Source: Bacteroidota bacterium
GTDB lineage: Bacteria; Bacteroidota; Ignavibacteria; Kryptoniales; JAKASW01
Assembly (NCBI GenBank): GCA_021812985.1
Contig: JAKAMG010000005.1
Location: forward strand, 7,280-71,279
DNA: 64,000 nucleotides
Direction of reading: 5' to 3'
The notes under the pieces were generated by a model, which saw only the letters and a program-made list of their open reading frames with translations, did not search any database and had not been told where the DNA came from. Made by a program: the position numbers and the translations under genes. Positions 34,258 to 43,417 of the stretch are shown piece by piece. Position 1 is the stretch's first letter, and each line of letters opens with the position of its first letter.

Positions 34258-35051
34258 AAGATAACAGTCTTACGCCGTTCAGCGGCGGACACCATGGGGC
34301 CTCCAGCCTTTTTATCCACACCGTTCTTTTTCTTGCGACATGGTTGTTCCTGACCGGGATTTGCCTGGCTCAGAATCCAAGAGAAATCATTCAGCGGGCC
34401 GAAGACGCCATAAAGGGGAGGACTTCGAGCCATTCCATCATGGAAATGATAATCAAGACTCCGGATTACACGCGCACCATGAAAATGGAAAGCTGGTCAA
34501 GCGGCGCCTCGAAGGCGCTCGTGAAGATCCTCTCCCCCGCCCGTGAAGCAGGAAACCGCACACTGAAGTTAGGCAACGATATCTGGATGTACCTCAGAAA
34601 CACCGAGACCACAATCCGCATACCTCCTTCCATGATGCTGCAGTCGTGGAACGGCTCCGATTACACCTACGACGACATGGTTCGCGAGGAGACACTCACC
34701 GAGGATTACGACATCACGCTCGTTGGAACCGAAAAACTAAACGACGCAATGTGCTGGAAGCTCCAGCTCATCCCTAAGCCGAATGCGCCGGTTGTCTGGG
34801 GAAAACTCCTTTACTGGGTTAGAAAGGCCGACGATCTTCCCGCACAGGTGGAATATTTCGATGAAAAGGGAAAGCTGATTCGCACAATGGTGATGACGGA
34901 CTACAAGGCGATGGGCGGAAGGACGCTGCCCACAGTCTGGACCATGTACAATTTTGACAAGACACACTCCACGGAGATAAAGATGGACGAGGCATCATTC
35001 GATATAAGAATCCCGGATAGGATATTTTCACTCAAGGAACTGGAGAGATGA
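34254..35051 (+). CDS. LolA-like periplasmic outer-membrane lipoprotein-sorting protein
   Basis: A 265-aa exported protein (signal peptide HTVLFLATWLFLTGICLAQ), LolA-like by its half-open barrel pattern: SSHSIMEMIIKTPDYTRTMKMESWSSG, KILSPAREAGNRTLKLGNDIW, NFDKTHSTEIKMDEASFDI and DRIFSLKELER near the end. The family (outer membrane lipoprotein-sorting protein, PF17131-like by memory) carries hydrophobic molecules such as acylated lipids through the periplasm. It begins inside the TetR stop codon (ATGA), so it is coupled to the regulator, and precedes the ABC transporter genes it probably serves. Confidence 0.85.
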   Translation: MKDNSLTPFSGGHHGASSLFIHTVLFLATWLFLTGICLAQNPREIIQRAEDAIKGRTSSHSIMEMIIKTPDYTRTMKMESWSSGASKALVKILSPAREAGNRTLKLGNDIWMYLRNTETTIRIPPSMMLQSWNGSDYTYDDMVREETLTEDYDITLVGTEKLNDAMCWKLQLIPKPNAPVVWGKLLYWVRKADDLPAQVEYFDEKGKLIRTMVMTDYKAMGGRTLPTVWTMYNFDKTHSTEIKMDEASFDIRIPDRIFSLKELER

Positions 35052-35258
35052 CACGTCTACTCTCATTGCCAACGGCTTCCACTGAATATGCGCTGCGCAT
35101 TTCCCCTCATCCTGACTTGAGTCCCACCCCGGAAGAGGTTAGATATTGCGATACAGGCGTACCTCTGGCAGCCAAACGGGAGCAATGGTTCGACCCTGAA
35201 ACTACTGAATATCGTCTCTGCCGACGCGGGATGAACAAATGGCGGCTCCGCCTGTAAG

Positions 35259-36485
35259 ATGATGCTGATTAGAATTGCATGGCGAAACATTTGGCGCAGC
35301 AGAAGGCGCTCGATCCTCGTAATCTTCGCGATCGCATTTGCGGTAATGCTGGCACTCGTCAGGCTAGGATTTGACGACGGGGCATTCGCACTTTCGCTCC
35401 AGACCGCGGTCAGATCGTCGACAGGATACATTCAAATCCAGGAGCAAGGGTACAACGACAATCCGACTTTGCAGAAGAGCTTCGTCATCCCGCCCGAAAC
35501 TGCCGACGAAATCAAATCCGATCCGCTTATTGCGGGAAGCTCCCCGAGGATACAAGCAGGTGGCCTTCTCAGCTTTCACAACCATTCGCTTGGCGCTATG
35601 ATCACAGGCGTGGGACCTAAGACCGAACATCTAGTGACCGATTTCAGTCAGAGGGTTGACCATGGTACATTTCTTAAGAACGACACAACTCCGGACATCG
35701 TGGTCGGCTACAGACTCCTGAAGAATCTCGGCGCAAGAGTAGGCGATTCAGTAGTCGTGCTGGCACAGGGCTACGACGGGGTGTTAGGAAACATGTTCGC
35801 CAGGATAGTGGGCAGTGTCAGAACGGGCTCTGACGCATTCGACCGTGCGGGGGCCTTCATGAGCGTGCCTGTACTTCAGAATTTTCTTGCAATGGGGGAC
35901 AGGGTCAATGCCCTTGCGCTTTCTTTAAATAATCCGAACGACGTAACCCGAATCGTCCGGACACTCGATCCGCAGCTAAAGCGCCAGGGGCTCGTGGCCG
36001 TACCATGGCAAGAGCTCCTGCCACAACTTAATGAGACCATGGCCTGGAGCCACGCCGCTCACGTATTATTTCTGTGCATCCTGTTTGCCGTCGTCGGATT
36101 TGGCATATTGAATTCCCTCCTCATGTCCGTGACGGAACGCTTCCGTGAGTTTGGTGCACTCCTTTCGATCGGAATGTCCAACGCCATGCTTGCCGCCACG
36201 ACGGCCATCGAAATGATCATCATGGTGGTCATTGGGTTTGCGCTGGGCAACGCCGCCGGCGCTCTTATAAACCTTCACTTCATCGAACACCCAATAGTCA
36301 TCGGCGGCGACATGGGTAGATTCCTCCACGAGTGGGGATTTCAACCGATCGTGCCATCTTCCCTTTCGCCTGGAATCTTCATAACGGCCGGAGCCATCGT
36401 CCTGACGATGTCGGTCGTAGCGGCAGTCTACCCTCTCTGGCGCGTCGCAAGGCTCGAGCCTCTGAAAGGGATACGGCACACATGA
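35259..36485 (+). CDS. ABC transporter permease, FtsX/LolC type (unit 1A)
   Basis: A 408-aa permease of the MacB/FtsX/LolCE kind: one transmembrane helix after the basic N-terminus (RIAWRNIWRSRRRSILVIFAIAF), a large extracytoplasmic domain, then three helices near the C-terminus. It shares TAVRSSTGYIQIQ, GYND-PTLQKSF-like segments, SDAFDRAGAFMSV and the ending LEPLKGIRHT with the permease at 37918-39153, showing duplication. It works with the ATPase at 40593 and, by context, the LolA-like protein. The 207-bp gap before it holds only a short unlikely frame. Confidence 0.9.
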   Translation: MMLIRIAWRNIWRSRRRSILVIFAIAFAVMLALVRLGFDDGAFALSLQTAVRSSTGYIQIQEQGYNDNPTLQKSFVIPPETADEIKSDPLIAGSSPRIQAGGLLSFHNHSLGAMITGVGPKTEHLVTDFSQRVDHGTFLKNDTTPDIVVGYRLLKNLGARVGDSVVVLAQGYDGVLGNMFARIVGSVRTGSDAFDRAGAFMSVPVLQNFLAMGDRVNALALSLNNPNDVTRIVRTLDPQLKRQGLVAVPWQELLPQLNETMAWSHAAHVLFLCILFAVVGFGILNSLLMSVTERFREFGALLSIGMSNAMLAATTAIEMIIMVVIGFALGNAAGALINLHFIEHPIVIGGDMGRFLHEWGFQPIVPSSLSPGIFITAGAIVLTMSVVAAVYPLWRVARLEPLKGIRHT

Positions 36486-36631
36486 AGCTCGACGGAATGT
36501 TCTCCAGGCTGCAGATGATAATCGAGGAGCATCGCGTGAAATGCAACGGTCTCCAATTCGCTTTCCCCAAGCACCTCACACTCTGCAAGGATCTTGACAA
36601 CAGGAAGCCGGAGCGTCGTCGGAATGCTTAG
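36482..36631 (+). CDS. Possible 49-aa coupling frame between permease genes
   Basis: An open frame begins inside the preceding permease stop codon (ATGA) and ends at a TAG 8 nt into the next permease gene. The product begins MKLDGMFSRLQMIIEEHRVK and is basic at the end. No family is recognised. It may be a translational-coupling leader rather than a functional protein, or chance. Confidence 0.25.
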   Translation: MKLDGMFSRLQMIIEEHRVKCNGLQFAFPKHLTLCKDLDNRKPERRRNA

Positions 36632-37856
36632 CAGAATCGCCTGGCGCAACATACTTCGAAATAAGAGACGGTCTTTTATCCTGATGACGTCAATAGTCGT
36701 CGGAGTACTGGCATTGCTTCTCACGGAAGGCTTCGCAATCGGCCTGATGCAGCAGATGCTGACCAATCAAGTCGGCGCGGACGCGGGATACATACAGATT
36801 CACAAAGCCGGGTATCAGGCAGATCCGATCCTGGAACTCTCGATGAAGAAACCTACTGAGATAGAAGAGATCCTCTCGAAAGACAGTTCAGTTCTGAACT
36901 ACTCAGAACGCCTCGAGGTGTTCGGCCTCGTCAGCAGCCCGTACAACTCATACGGCGTTTCCATTGACGGGATAATTCCGAACGAAGAACAAAGGATCAC
37001 GACGATATCCAGGTATGTGGTAAAAGGGTCCTATCTATCCGGCGAGCCTGGACAGATTCTAATAAGCAGCGCGATGGCCGAGAAACTCAAAGTCGGGATC
37101 GGCGACAAAGTTGTAATAATGGCATCGCAGACAGATGGGAGTGTCGGCTCCGAGGCGTGCAGAATTTCAGGTCTATTTGAGACCTTCGATTCCGGCTTCG
37201 ATCAGTCACACGTGTATGTGCCGATTGTTACCGTGAGTCAAATGTTGAATGCCAGCGGGCTCCTTTCGAAATTTGTGATTAACCCGAAAAGCCCCTCTCA
37301 ACTGGCCTCCGTTGAGACACGACTGAGAAACGAGATACAGGATCTCCCCCATGGCGGCAGAAACTACGAAGTGCTTACCTACAAAGAAATGCTTCCGCTT
37401 CTCGTAGCCATGATCGAGATGTACAAGCAGGCGCTCTACCTGATCGCACTCATCATCTCGTTCGCGCTTATATTCGGCATCGTAGACACCATGCTGATGT
37501 CCGTCATGGAAAGGACGCATGAGTTCGGAGTGTCAATGGCGATCGGGATGTCGAACCGGAGCATTTTCCTTATGGTTATGACGGAGGCGTTTTATCTTGC
37601 CGTAATCGGGACGATAGTCGGTCTGGCGCTTTCATACATAATCATATCTCCATTGTCTCGTAGCGGTTGGGACCTCTCGGCATTTTCGGCAAGCCTTACC
37701 TCTCTTGGAGCGGGGAGTACGATCTACCCTGTCCTGGAGACTTCATCTGTAATCCAGACGGTGTCGATAATTCCGGCGGCCACGCTTCTGGGAGCTATCT
37801 ATCCGGCTTTAAAGGCTATCAGACTTCAGCCTGTCGAGGCGATTAGGGCAACGTGA
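36624..37856 (+). CDS. ABC transporter permease, FtsX/LolE type (unit 1B)
   Basis: A 410-aa permease with N-terminal MLSRIAWRNILRNKRRSFIL, one helix, a large periplasmic domain and three C-terminal helices. It is paralogous to the permease at 39318-40538: both have RIAWRNILRNKRRS, MLTNQ-GADAGYIQIH, DSGFDQ-HVY and an ending with QPVE-IR. An in-frame start at 36594 is possible, but MLSRIAWRN matches its paralogue. Together with 35259-36485 it makes the first heterodimeric permease pair. Confidence 0.9.
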   Translation: MLSRIAWRNILRNKRRSFILMTSIVVGVLALLLTEGFAIGLMQQMLTNQVGADAGYIQIHKAGYQADPILELSMKKPTEIEEILSKDSSVLNYSERLEVFGLVSSPYNSYGVSIDGIIPNEEQRITTISRYVVKGSYLSGEPGQILISSAMAEKLKVGIGDKVVIMASQTDGSVGSEACRISGLFETFDSGFDQSHVYVPIVTVSQMLNASGLLSKFVINPKSPSQLASVETRLRNEIQDLPHGGRNYEVLTYKEMLPLLVAMIEMYKQALYLIALIISFALIFGIVDTMLMSVMERTHEFGVSMAIGMSNRSIFLMVMTEAFYLAVIGTIVGLALSYIIISPLSRSGWDLSAFSASLTSLGAGSTIYPVLETSSVIQTVSIIPAATLLGAIYPALKAIRLQPVEAIRAT

Positions 37857-37917
37857 TTGTTAAATCATCGATCTACGAATTCATAGACAAGGCCTTCATT
37901 CTCAAATTGGGAGTAAG

Positions 37918-39153
37918 ATGTTAGTCCGCCTGGCATGGCGAAGTTTGTGGAGAAACTGGAGACGGTCGCTTATCGCGATGTCTTCCGTAGTTTTTGCAAT
38001 CACTCTATCCATAGTTCAACGAGGCATGCAGTACGGAACTTACGCGGAGACCATAAAGACGGCGGTCCGCGCATCAACCGGCTACTTACAGGTCCAGAAA
38101 GTCGGCTACAACAAGAGCCCAACTATTCAGAAGAGTTTTGCATTAAGTCCGGCACTCCGCAAGATGATCGATGAAGCTCCTGGCGTGAATGGTTCTTCCC
38201 CCAGAATAGAAACCGACGCTTTGCTCAGTTACCGCGACCAGTCGCTGGGCGTGCTAATAACCGGCATAGCTCAGAAGACAGAGGGCACCGTCACAGATTT
38301 TCCCGAGAAGGTAAGTAGTGGCCGATTCCTGTCGGAAGATACGACCGGGAGTAGCGTACCAGGAATTGTAGTTGGTGACAAGCTACTCCGGAATCTCGGC
38401 GCGCGGGTGGGCGATTCGGTCGTTGTGCTGGCACAGGGCGTCGATGGCGTGCTCGGCAACATGTTCATTCGAATAGTCGGGACTTTCAGGACGGGCTCCG
38501 AAGAATTTGACCGAGTGGGGGCATTCATGAACATATCCGACCTTCAGACGTTTCTCGGGATGGAAGGCAGAATCAATGCCATTGCGATATCGGTCGCCGA
38601 TCCTGATGAGGTTCAAATCGTTGCCGGGCACCTCAACCGTATGCTGAAACCGATGGGGCTTGTCGCACATCCGTGGCAGGACCTTCTCCCACAGCTCAAG
38701 CAGATGATTGAACTCGACAACTCGAGCGGCGTTCTCTACATAATTATCCTGCTGTTCGTTGTTGGTTTCGGGATAATGAACACCGTGCTCATGTCCGTCA
38801 CAGAGCGCTTCAGGGAATACGGGGTGATGCTCTCATTGGGAATGTCCCAGGAAAGACTCGTCACAGCGGTCGCTATGGAGATATTCTTCCTGCTTGTTAT
38901 GGGATTCATCGCCGGAAACGGGATAGGAGCGGCGGTCAACGCGTACTGGCTCAGGCATCCCATACTCCTTGGCGGCGACCTCGCCAGCCTGTACCAGGAA
39001 TATGGTTTCGCGCCAGTTCTTATCTCTTCCCTTTCGTTCAGGATATTTGTCGACTCAACGCTGACCATTCTCGGTATCTCGATAGTTGCGTCAGTGTATC
39101 CGCTTTGGCGGGTACTCACTCTCGAACCTCTGAAAGGGATAAGGTACACCTGA
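37918..39153 (+). CDS. ABC transporter permease, FtsX/LolC type (unit 2A)
   Basis: A 411-aa permease closest to the one at 35259-36485. Shared features are the basic start (RLAWRSLWRNWRRS), KTAVRASTGYLQVQ, a PTIQKSF segment, the block LLRNLGARVGDSVVVLAQG and the ending LEPLKGIRYT. One helix, a large extracytoplasmic domain and three further helices are visible. The conservation of pair order (A then B) at 35.3-37.9 and 37.9-40.5 kb shows a tandem duplication of the whole two-gene unit. Confidence 0.9.
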   Translation: MLVRLAWRSLWRNWRRSLIAMSSVVFAITLSIVQRGMQYGTYAETIKTAVRASTGYLQVQKVGYNKSPTIQKSFALSPALRKMIDEAPGVNGSSPRIETDALLSYRDQSLGVLITGIAQKTEGTVTDFPEKVSSGRFLSEDTTGSSVPGIVVGDKLLRNLGARVGDSVVVLAQGVDGVLGNMFIRIVGTFRTGSEEFDRVGAFMNISDLQTFLGMEGRINAIAISVADPDEVQIVAGHLNRMLKPMGLVAHPWQDLLPQLKQMIELDNSSGVLYIIILLFVVGFGIMNTVLMSVTERFREYGVMLSLGMSQERLVTAVAMEIFFLLVMGFIAGNGIGAAVNAYWLRHPILLGGDLASLYQEYGFAPVLISSLSFRIFVDSTLTILGISIVASVYPLWRVLTLEPLKGIRYT

Positions 39154-39317
39154 TATGGGGCACGACATCATGGGCTCTCGACAAATGAAGATGTTCACTC
39201 CCAGCTCATCATGCATTGGCCGGCTGGCTACTTCTGCCGGTCTCCATTCTTGGTTCACAACTAGTTTTGAGTTTGGACTTCCCAGTTTGGTCCCCGCGGA
39301 CCTGACATTTCTGATTT

Positions 39318-40538
39318 GTGCACATGATTAGCCGAATCGCCTGGCGAAACATACTCCGTAACAAGCGCAGGTCATCGATACTGAGTTTATCGATCATGAT
39401 TGGCGTGATTGCGCTGGTACTAACCGACGCGATCTCAATAGGGATGATGCAGCAAATGCTCACGAACCAGATCGGCGCGGACGCGGGATACATACAAATA
39501 CACAGAAAAGGGTTCCAAACCGACCCATCATTGAAGAATTCAATTTCAAATGCGTCGACTGTGAAGGCCGCAATCTCAAAGGACGCGGCGTCTTGCAAGA
39601 CATCAGAGAGGCTGAGAACGTTCGGGCTCGTGAGCAGCGCCTATAATTCCTCCGGTGTCTCGATCGTCGGCATAGTTCCGGACGACGAGAAGGATGTGAC
39701 GACGATACATAAGTATGTTGTCAAAGGTTCTTATCTCCGAGACAATCCCGATGAGATAATAATGAGTACTTCCACGGCAGATAAGCTCCGCCTGGAACTC
39801 GGAGACAAGGTTGTCATAATGGCGTCCCGCGTCGACGGAAGCGTCGGATCGGAGGCATGCCGAGTGGTTGGGCTTTTCGAGACCTACGATTCCGGCTTCG
39901 ACCAGACACACGTTTACATTCCGCTCACGACAGCGCAGGACATGCTGGGTGCGCCCGGCAGAATCTCGGAATTCGTGGTCAACCCAGTCAATCCCGAACG
40001 AACTGAAACCGTGGCAAGACGACTCGAAGCGGACCTTCCTGCCGGCTTCGAAGTTCTCACCTTCAAGCAGATGCTCCCGATACTGGTCATGCAGTTGCGC
40101 CTGTACGACCAGACCATCTACATCTTTTACGCGATCATTGCGATCGCTCTCATTTTCGGAATAGTCAATACGATGCTCATGGCCGTCATAGAGCGGACGC
40201 ACGAGCTCGGCGTAGACATGGCAATAGGCATGTCGAACAGACGAATATTCCGCATGATACTTACGGAGGCGTTTTACCTCGGAATAATCGGGACCGCTGC
40301 CGGCCTCGCGGTTTCACTTGCGGTCTACGTTCCGCTATCACGTTCAGGCTGGGACCTCGCCATGTTCTCGGAAAGCCTCAACTCTATCGGTGCCGGGACT
40401 ATCATCTACCCAGTTTTAAAGGCGACTACGCTGATAAACACGATCGTAATCATCCCTCTCGCCGCTGTCGCAGGTGCGGTTTACCCCGCTCTCAGGGCCG
40501 TGAAGCTTCAGCCAGTCGAAACGATAAGAATGAGCTGA
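39318..40538 (+). CDS. ABC transporter permease, FtsX/LolE type (unit 2B)
   Basis: A 406-aa permease paralogous to 36624-37856, starting MISRIAWRNILRNKRRSS-like after an initial Met-His-Met run. It retains GADAGYIQIH, the DKVVIMASRVDGSVGSEACRVVGLFETYDSGFD segment pattern and a QPVETIR ending. It has the same four-helix MacB/FtsX topology. It ends 54 bp before the ATPase gene. The 164-bp gap upstream holds no recognisable gene. Confidence 0.9.
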   Translation: MHMISRIAWRNILRNKRRSSILSLSIMIGVIALVLTDAISIGMMQQMLTNQIGADAGYIQIHRKGFQTDPSLKNSISNASTVKAAISKDAASCKTSERLRTFGLVSSAYNSSGVSIVGIVPDDEKDVTTIHKYVVKGSYLRDNPDEIIMSTSTADKLRLELGDKVVIMASRVDGSVGSEACRVVGLFETYDSGFDQTHVYIPLTTAQDMLGAPGRISEFVVNPVNPERTETVARRLEADLPAGFEVLTFKQMLPILVMQLRLYDQTIYIFYAIIAIALIFGIVNTMLMAVIERTHELGVDMAIGMSNRRIFRMILTEAFYLGIIGTAAGLAVSLAVYVPLSRSGWDLAMFSESLNSIGAGTIIYPVLKATTLINTIVIIPLAAVAGAVYPALRAVKLQPVETIRMS

Positions 40539-40592
40539 AGACTAGTAATTGGAACAACGATATATAGGAACGATGGAAGGAAATGATGAATC

Positions 40593-41300
40593 ATGGATAC
40601 AGAGAAGAGTAGTTCTAACATAGTTAGGGTCGAGGGCGTCAGGAAGGTGTACCATGACAATGGCGTGCCCGTAGATGCGCTTCGCGGCATCAATCTGACC
40701 GTGTCACCCGGGGATTTCTCCGTAATAGCAGGGCCCTCGGGCTCTGGTAAGACGACGCTCCTTAACATTGTGGGAACGCTGGACAAACCGACGGAGGGGA
40801 AGGTATTCCTGGACGGCGAGGACATCGCTTCAAAAACCCGGCGACAACTGGCTGACATCCGACTGCGGAAGATCGGCTTCGTATTCCAGGCATACAACCT
40901 TAATCCCGTCCTCAGCGCCCTCGAGAATGTCGAATTCACGATGATGCTACGCGGAGTAGAGGCGGCTGAGCGGAAACGCAAAGGACTGGCACTCCTGGAA
41001 GAGCTCGGCATCGGCGAACTCGCACACAAACGTCCGAACGAGATGAGCGGCGGGCAGCAGCAGCGTGTGGCGATTGCCAGAGCCATTTCAAACGACCCAA
41101 GACTCGTTCTGGCGGACGAGCCGACCGCAAACCTCGACTCAGAAACAGCCGTGAGGCTCCTCGAGCTAATGGAGAGACTCAACCACCATGATGGCATCAC
41201 CTTCGTGTTCTCGTCGCACGACCCTCAGGTGATTGGGCGGGCGCATCGACTCCTCATACTCAAGGACGGACAAATAGCCACGGACAAGATTGTCCAGTAA
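40593..41300 (+). CDS. ABC transporter ATPase, LolD/MacB-type
   Basis: A 235-aa ATP-binding subunit: Walker A GPSGSGKTTLLN, Q-loop in FVFQAYNLNPVLSALENVEF, signature MSGGQQQRVAIARA, Walker B RLVLADEPTANLDS and the H-loop in FSSHD. All catalytic residues are intact. It belongs to the LolD/MacB subfamily that energises FtsX-type permeases. Only one ATPase is visible for four permeases, so it probably serves both pairs. Confidence 0.95.
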   Translation: MDTEKSSSNIVRVEGVRKVYHDNGVPVDALRGINLTVSPGDFSVIAGPSGSGKTTLLNIVGTLDKPTEGKVFLDGEDIASKTRRQLADIRLRKIGFVFQAYNLNPVLSALENVEFTMMLRGVEAAERKRKGLALLEELGIGELAHKRPNEMSGGQQQRVAIARAISNDPRLVLADEPTANLDSETAVRLLELMERLNHHDGITFVFSSHDPQVIGRAHRLLILKDGQIATDKIVQ

Positions 41301-41348
41301 GATTCTTGGCGAGCGGATGGGACTCTTTGGCATAGGAATGGTGAAGTA

Positions 41349-42572
41349 ATGGATCGTCGCATTGGCGGCTCGACGCATAGACGGGCATGTCGAATCGGGA
41401 TTTGCTTTGTCTTGTGGTGCATATGCGTTCTCTTGACCTGGTACGCTCCCCTGGCTATGGGACAGACCGGGATTCTCTCCGGTGCCAATCTGAATTTTTC
41501 GGGGTACGTCGTTGAGATGCCACTGTACGAGCAGATACAGCCTGATCTCGCATCGCTTGGAGGTTTATCTACGGCCGAATTTGCAAGCCTTACGAGAGTC
41601 CGGCTCCGGCCGATAATTCACCTCGGAGACAACACTAAGATAAGCTTGGAATACGAGGCGGACGCGCTCTATTACTCACAGAATATTTCATTTGGTCTCG
41701 CGCCAACGACGCCGCTCAGGCAGGTTGTCAGCCTTCACTGGGAGCCGCTCACCAGGAGCCACTTCATCTTATCCCATTACATCGATCGCCTATATTTCGA
41801 TCACGAATTCACCTTCGGCAAACTGGTGCTGGGCCGGCAGAGAATCAGCTGGGGAAGCGGAAGAGTATGGAACCCGACCGATATTTTCAACCCGATTAAC
41901 CCCGCGAACTTCGGCAAAATAGAGAAGGACGGAGCTGACGCCGCTTCAATGAAGTTCTATCTGGGACAGCTCACGGATATTCAACTTGTCTATGATGCCG
42001 AATACCATTTCAAGTCGTCCAATTACGCAGCACGATTTCGCACAAACTTGCTCGGTTATGATCTAGCTTTCCTCGCGGGTTCAGCTGACAAACGGTTTAT
42101 TACGGGGGGAGATTTCGCCGGCAATCTTTGGACTGCTGGCATAAGGGGAGAAGCTCTCGTTTCTAAAGACCCGATGAAGGTCGACGGGTATTACGTGAGA
42201 TGGATTCTCGGCATGGATTACCAGTTCACCGACAAGCTTTATGGCATGTTTGAATATTACCACAACGGCGAGGGGAGCCGTAACGAGTCCACTTACGATT
42301 TGACCGCGCTATACGACGGGAGGATTCTAAACTTAGCGAAGGACTACCTCGCGCTGAGCGGCTCGTACCAGCTAACACCACTTGTCACGCTCATGCTGAC
42401 GTCGGATTCGAATTTCAATGATGGAAGCGGCTTCTTTGCCGGAACGCTGACTTACTCCGCAAGCGACAACGCGAGCGTTGCTATCGGTTCGCTCTATGCG
42501 TACGGAAAAAGGCTCTCGGAGTATTGGTACTATCCGCAGTCATATTATCTGAAGCTCGACACTTATTTCTGA
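41349..42572 (+). CDS. Outer-membrane beta-barrel protein, last gene of ABC operon
   Basis: A 407-aa exported protein. The signal peptide (GICFVLWCICVLLTWYAPLAMG) leads into a beta-barrel: alternating amphipathic strands and segments like LVLGRQRISWGSGRVWNPTDIFNPINP, reminiscent of DUF1302-type barrels. It ends with aromatic F (KLDTYF), the usual outer-membrane insertion signal. It is the last of TetR, LolA-like, four permeases, ATPase and barrel on one strand. The trio of a LolA-like carrier, an inner-membrane export machine and a DUF1302-like barrel suggests transport of a lipid or other hydrophobic molecule across the envelope (inference). Confidence 0.75.
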   Translation: MDRRIGGSTHRRACRIGICFVLWCICVLLTWYAPLAMGQTGILSGANLNFSGYVVEMPLYEQIQPDLASLGGLSTAEFASLTRVRLRPIIHLGDNTKISLEYEADALYYSQNISFGLAPTTPLRQVVSLHWEPLTRSHFILSHYIDRLYFDHEFTFGKLVLGRQRISWGSGRVWNPTDIFNPINPANFGKIEKDGADAASMKFYLGQLTDIQLVYDAEYHFKSSNYAARFRTNLLGYDLAFLAGSADKRFITGGDFAGNLWTAGIRGEALVSKDPMKVDGYYVRWILGMDYQFTDKLYGMFEYYHNGEGSRNESTYDLTALYDGRILNLAKDYLALSGSYQLTPLVTLMLTSDSNFNDGSGFFAGTLTYSASDNASVAIGSLYAYGKRLSEYWYYPQSYYLKLDTYF

Positions 42573-42705
42573 ACCGGCGCCATTTCACCCGATGGAAGCA
42601 GAGTTGCGTGACGGCGTCTCGCCCATCCCCCACGTCGCCGAAAACATCTCCTCCCATTCCAGGTCGAGTACCTATTCGGTCCGTTCCATAAAGACCGGTT
42701 CCGCG

Positions 42706-43284
42706 TCAATCATCCAATCCCTTCCCGCTGAGGATCCGCCGCGTGCATTTCTCCACGCGCGATGTCCGGGTCTTGGATTGTTTCGGCGCGGAGAAATAAA
42801 TGATATAGGCCCTTTGCCGTCCAGGCGTCAGCGCGTCAAAGGCACTTCTCAGCCCCGGCACTTCATCAAGCCTTGACTGAAATTCTTCCGGAAGCTTGTA
42901 ATCGGAAACCTTCTTCAAATTTACTTTGAGACCCGCTTTTGCATTTTCAATGGCTTCGCGGATGTATGCCTTCAGGATTCGTTCCATCTTTGAAATTTCC
43001 TGGACGCTCGTGAACCGGATCTGACGAGCCGCCTGCACGTTCTCGGTCTGCTGTACCAGAACACCTTTTGGGTCATTCAACAGGGCCCCCTGGAAAAACA
43101 GAATCGCGCAATACTCCTTGAAGCCATGTATTACGGCGACGTTCTTGCCTTCCAGAGTATAGCATGGGTGGCGCCACTTGAATTCTTCCGTCAGCTCAGA
43201 GTCGAGGATGATACTCCTCAGCTTCTCGAGCTCTTCATGCCATTGTTTGGTTTTGCGCATGAACGCGTCGACCTTGGGATTCAT
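42706..43284 (-). CDS. YdeI/OmpD-associated-type protein, DUF1801
   Basis: A 192-aa soluble protein. The N-terminal DUF1801 part starts MNPKVDAFMRKTKQWHEELEKLR and includes TEEFKWRHPCYTLEGKNVAVI and ILFFQGALLNDPKGVL. A C-terminal YdeI part (PEEFQSRLDEVPGLRSAFDALTPGRQRAYIIYFS) follows. The start at 43284 has GAGGAG 8 nt upstream; an in-frame codon at 43314 is less likely. Biochemical function is unknown. It converges on the barrel gene and is not part of the ABC operon. Confidence 0.85.
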   Translation of the reverse strand: MNPKVDAFMRKTKQWHEELEKLRSIILDSELTEEFKWRHPCYTLEGKNVAVIHGFKEYCAILFFQGALLNDPKGVLVQQTENVQAARQIRFTSVQEISKMERILKAYIREAIENAKAGLKVNLKKVSDYKLPEEFQSRLDEVPGLRSAFDALTPGRQRAYIIYFSAPKQSKTRTSRVEKCTRRILSGKGLDD

Positions 43285-43417
43285 TTTATCGTACTCCTCA
43301 ATCAAGTGAGCCAACTATACTCTGTATAACAGAATGCGTGAGGTTTCGCCTTCAGAATCTCACATAGCGGAGGATTTACGCCCGTGACTGAGCGATCGGC
43401 ACTTCCTGGACGCCTTC

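Noticed and set aside
35048-35257. 69-aa frame starting in the LolA-like stop codon
   Set aside because: Its translation (PHPDLSPTPEE) is the usual product of a common intergenic repeat, CCCTCATCC...CCCCGGAAGAG, not a protein; the next gene follows directly.
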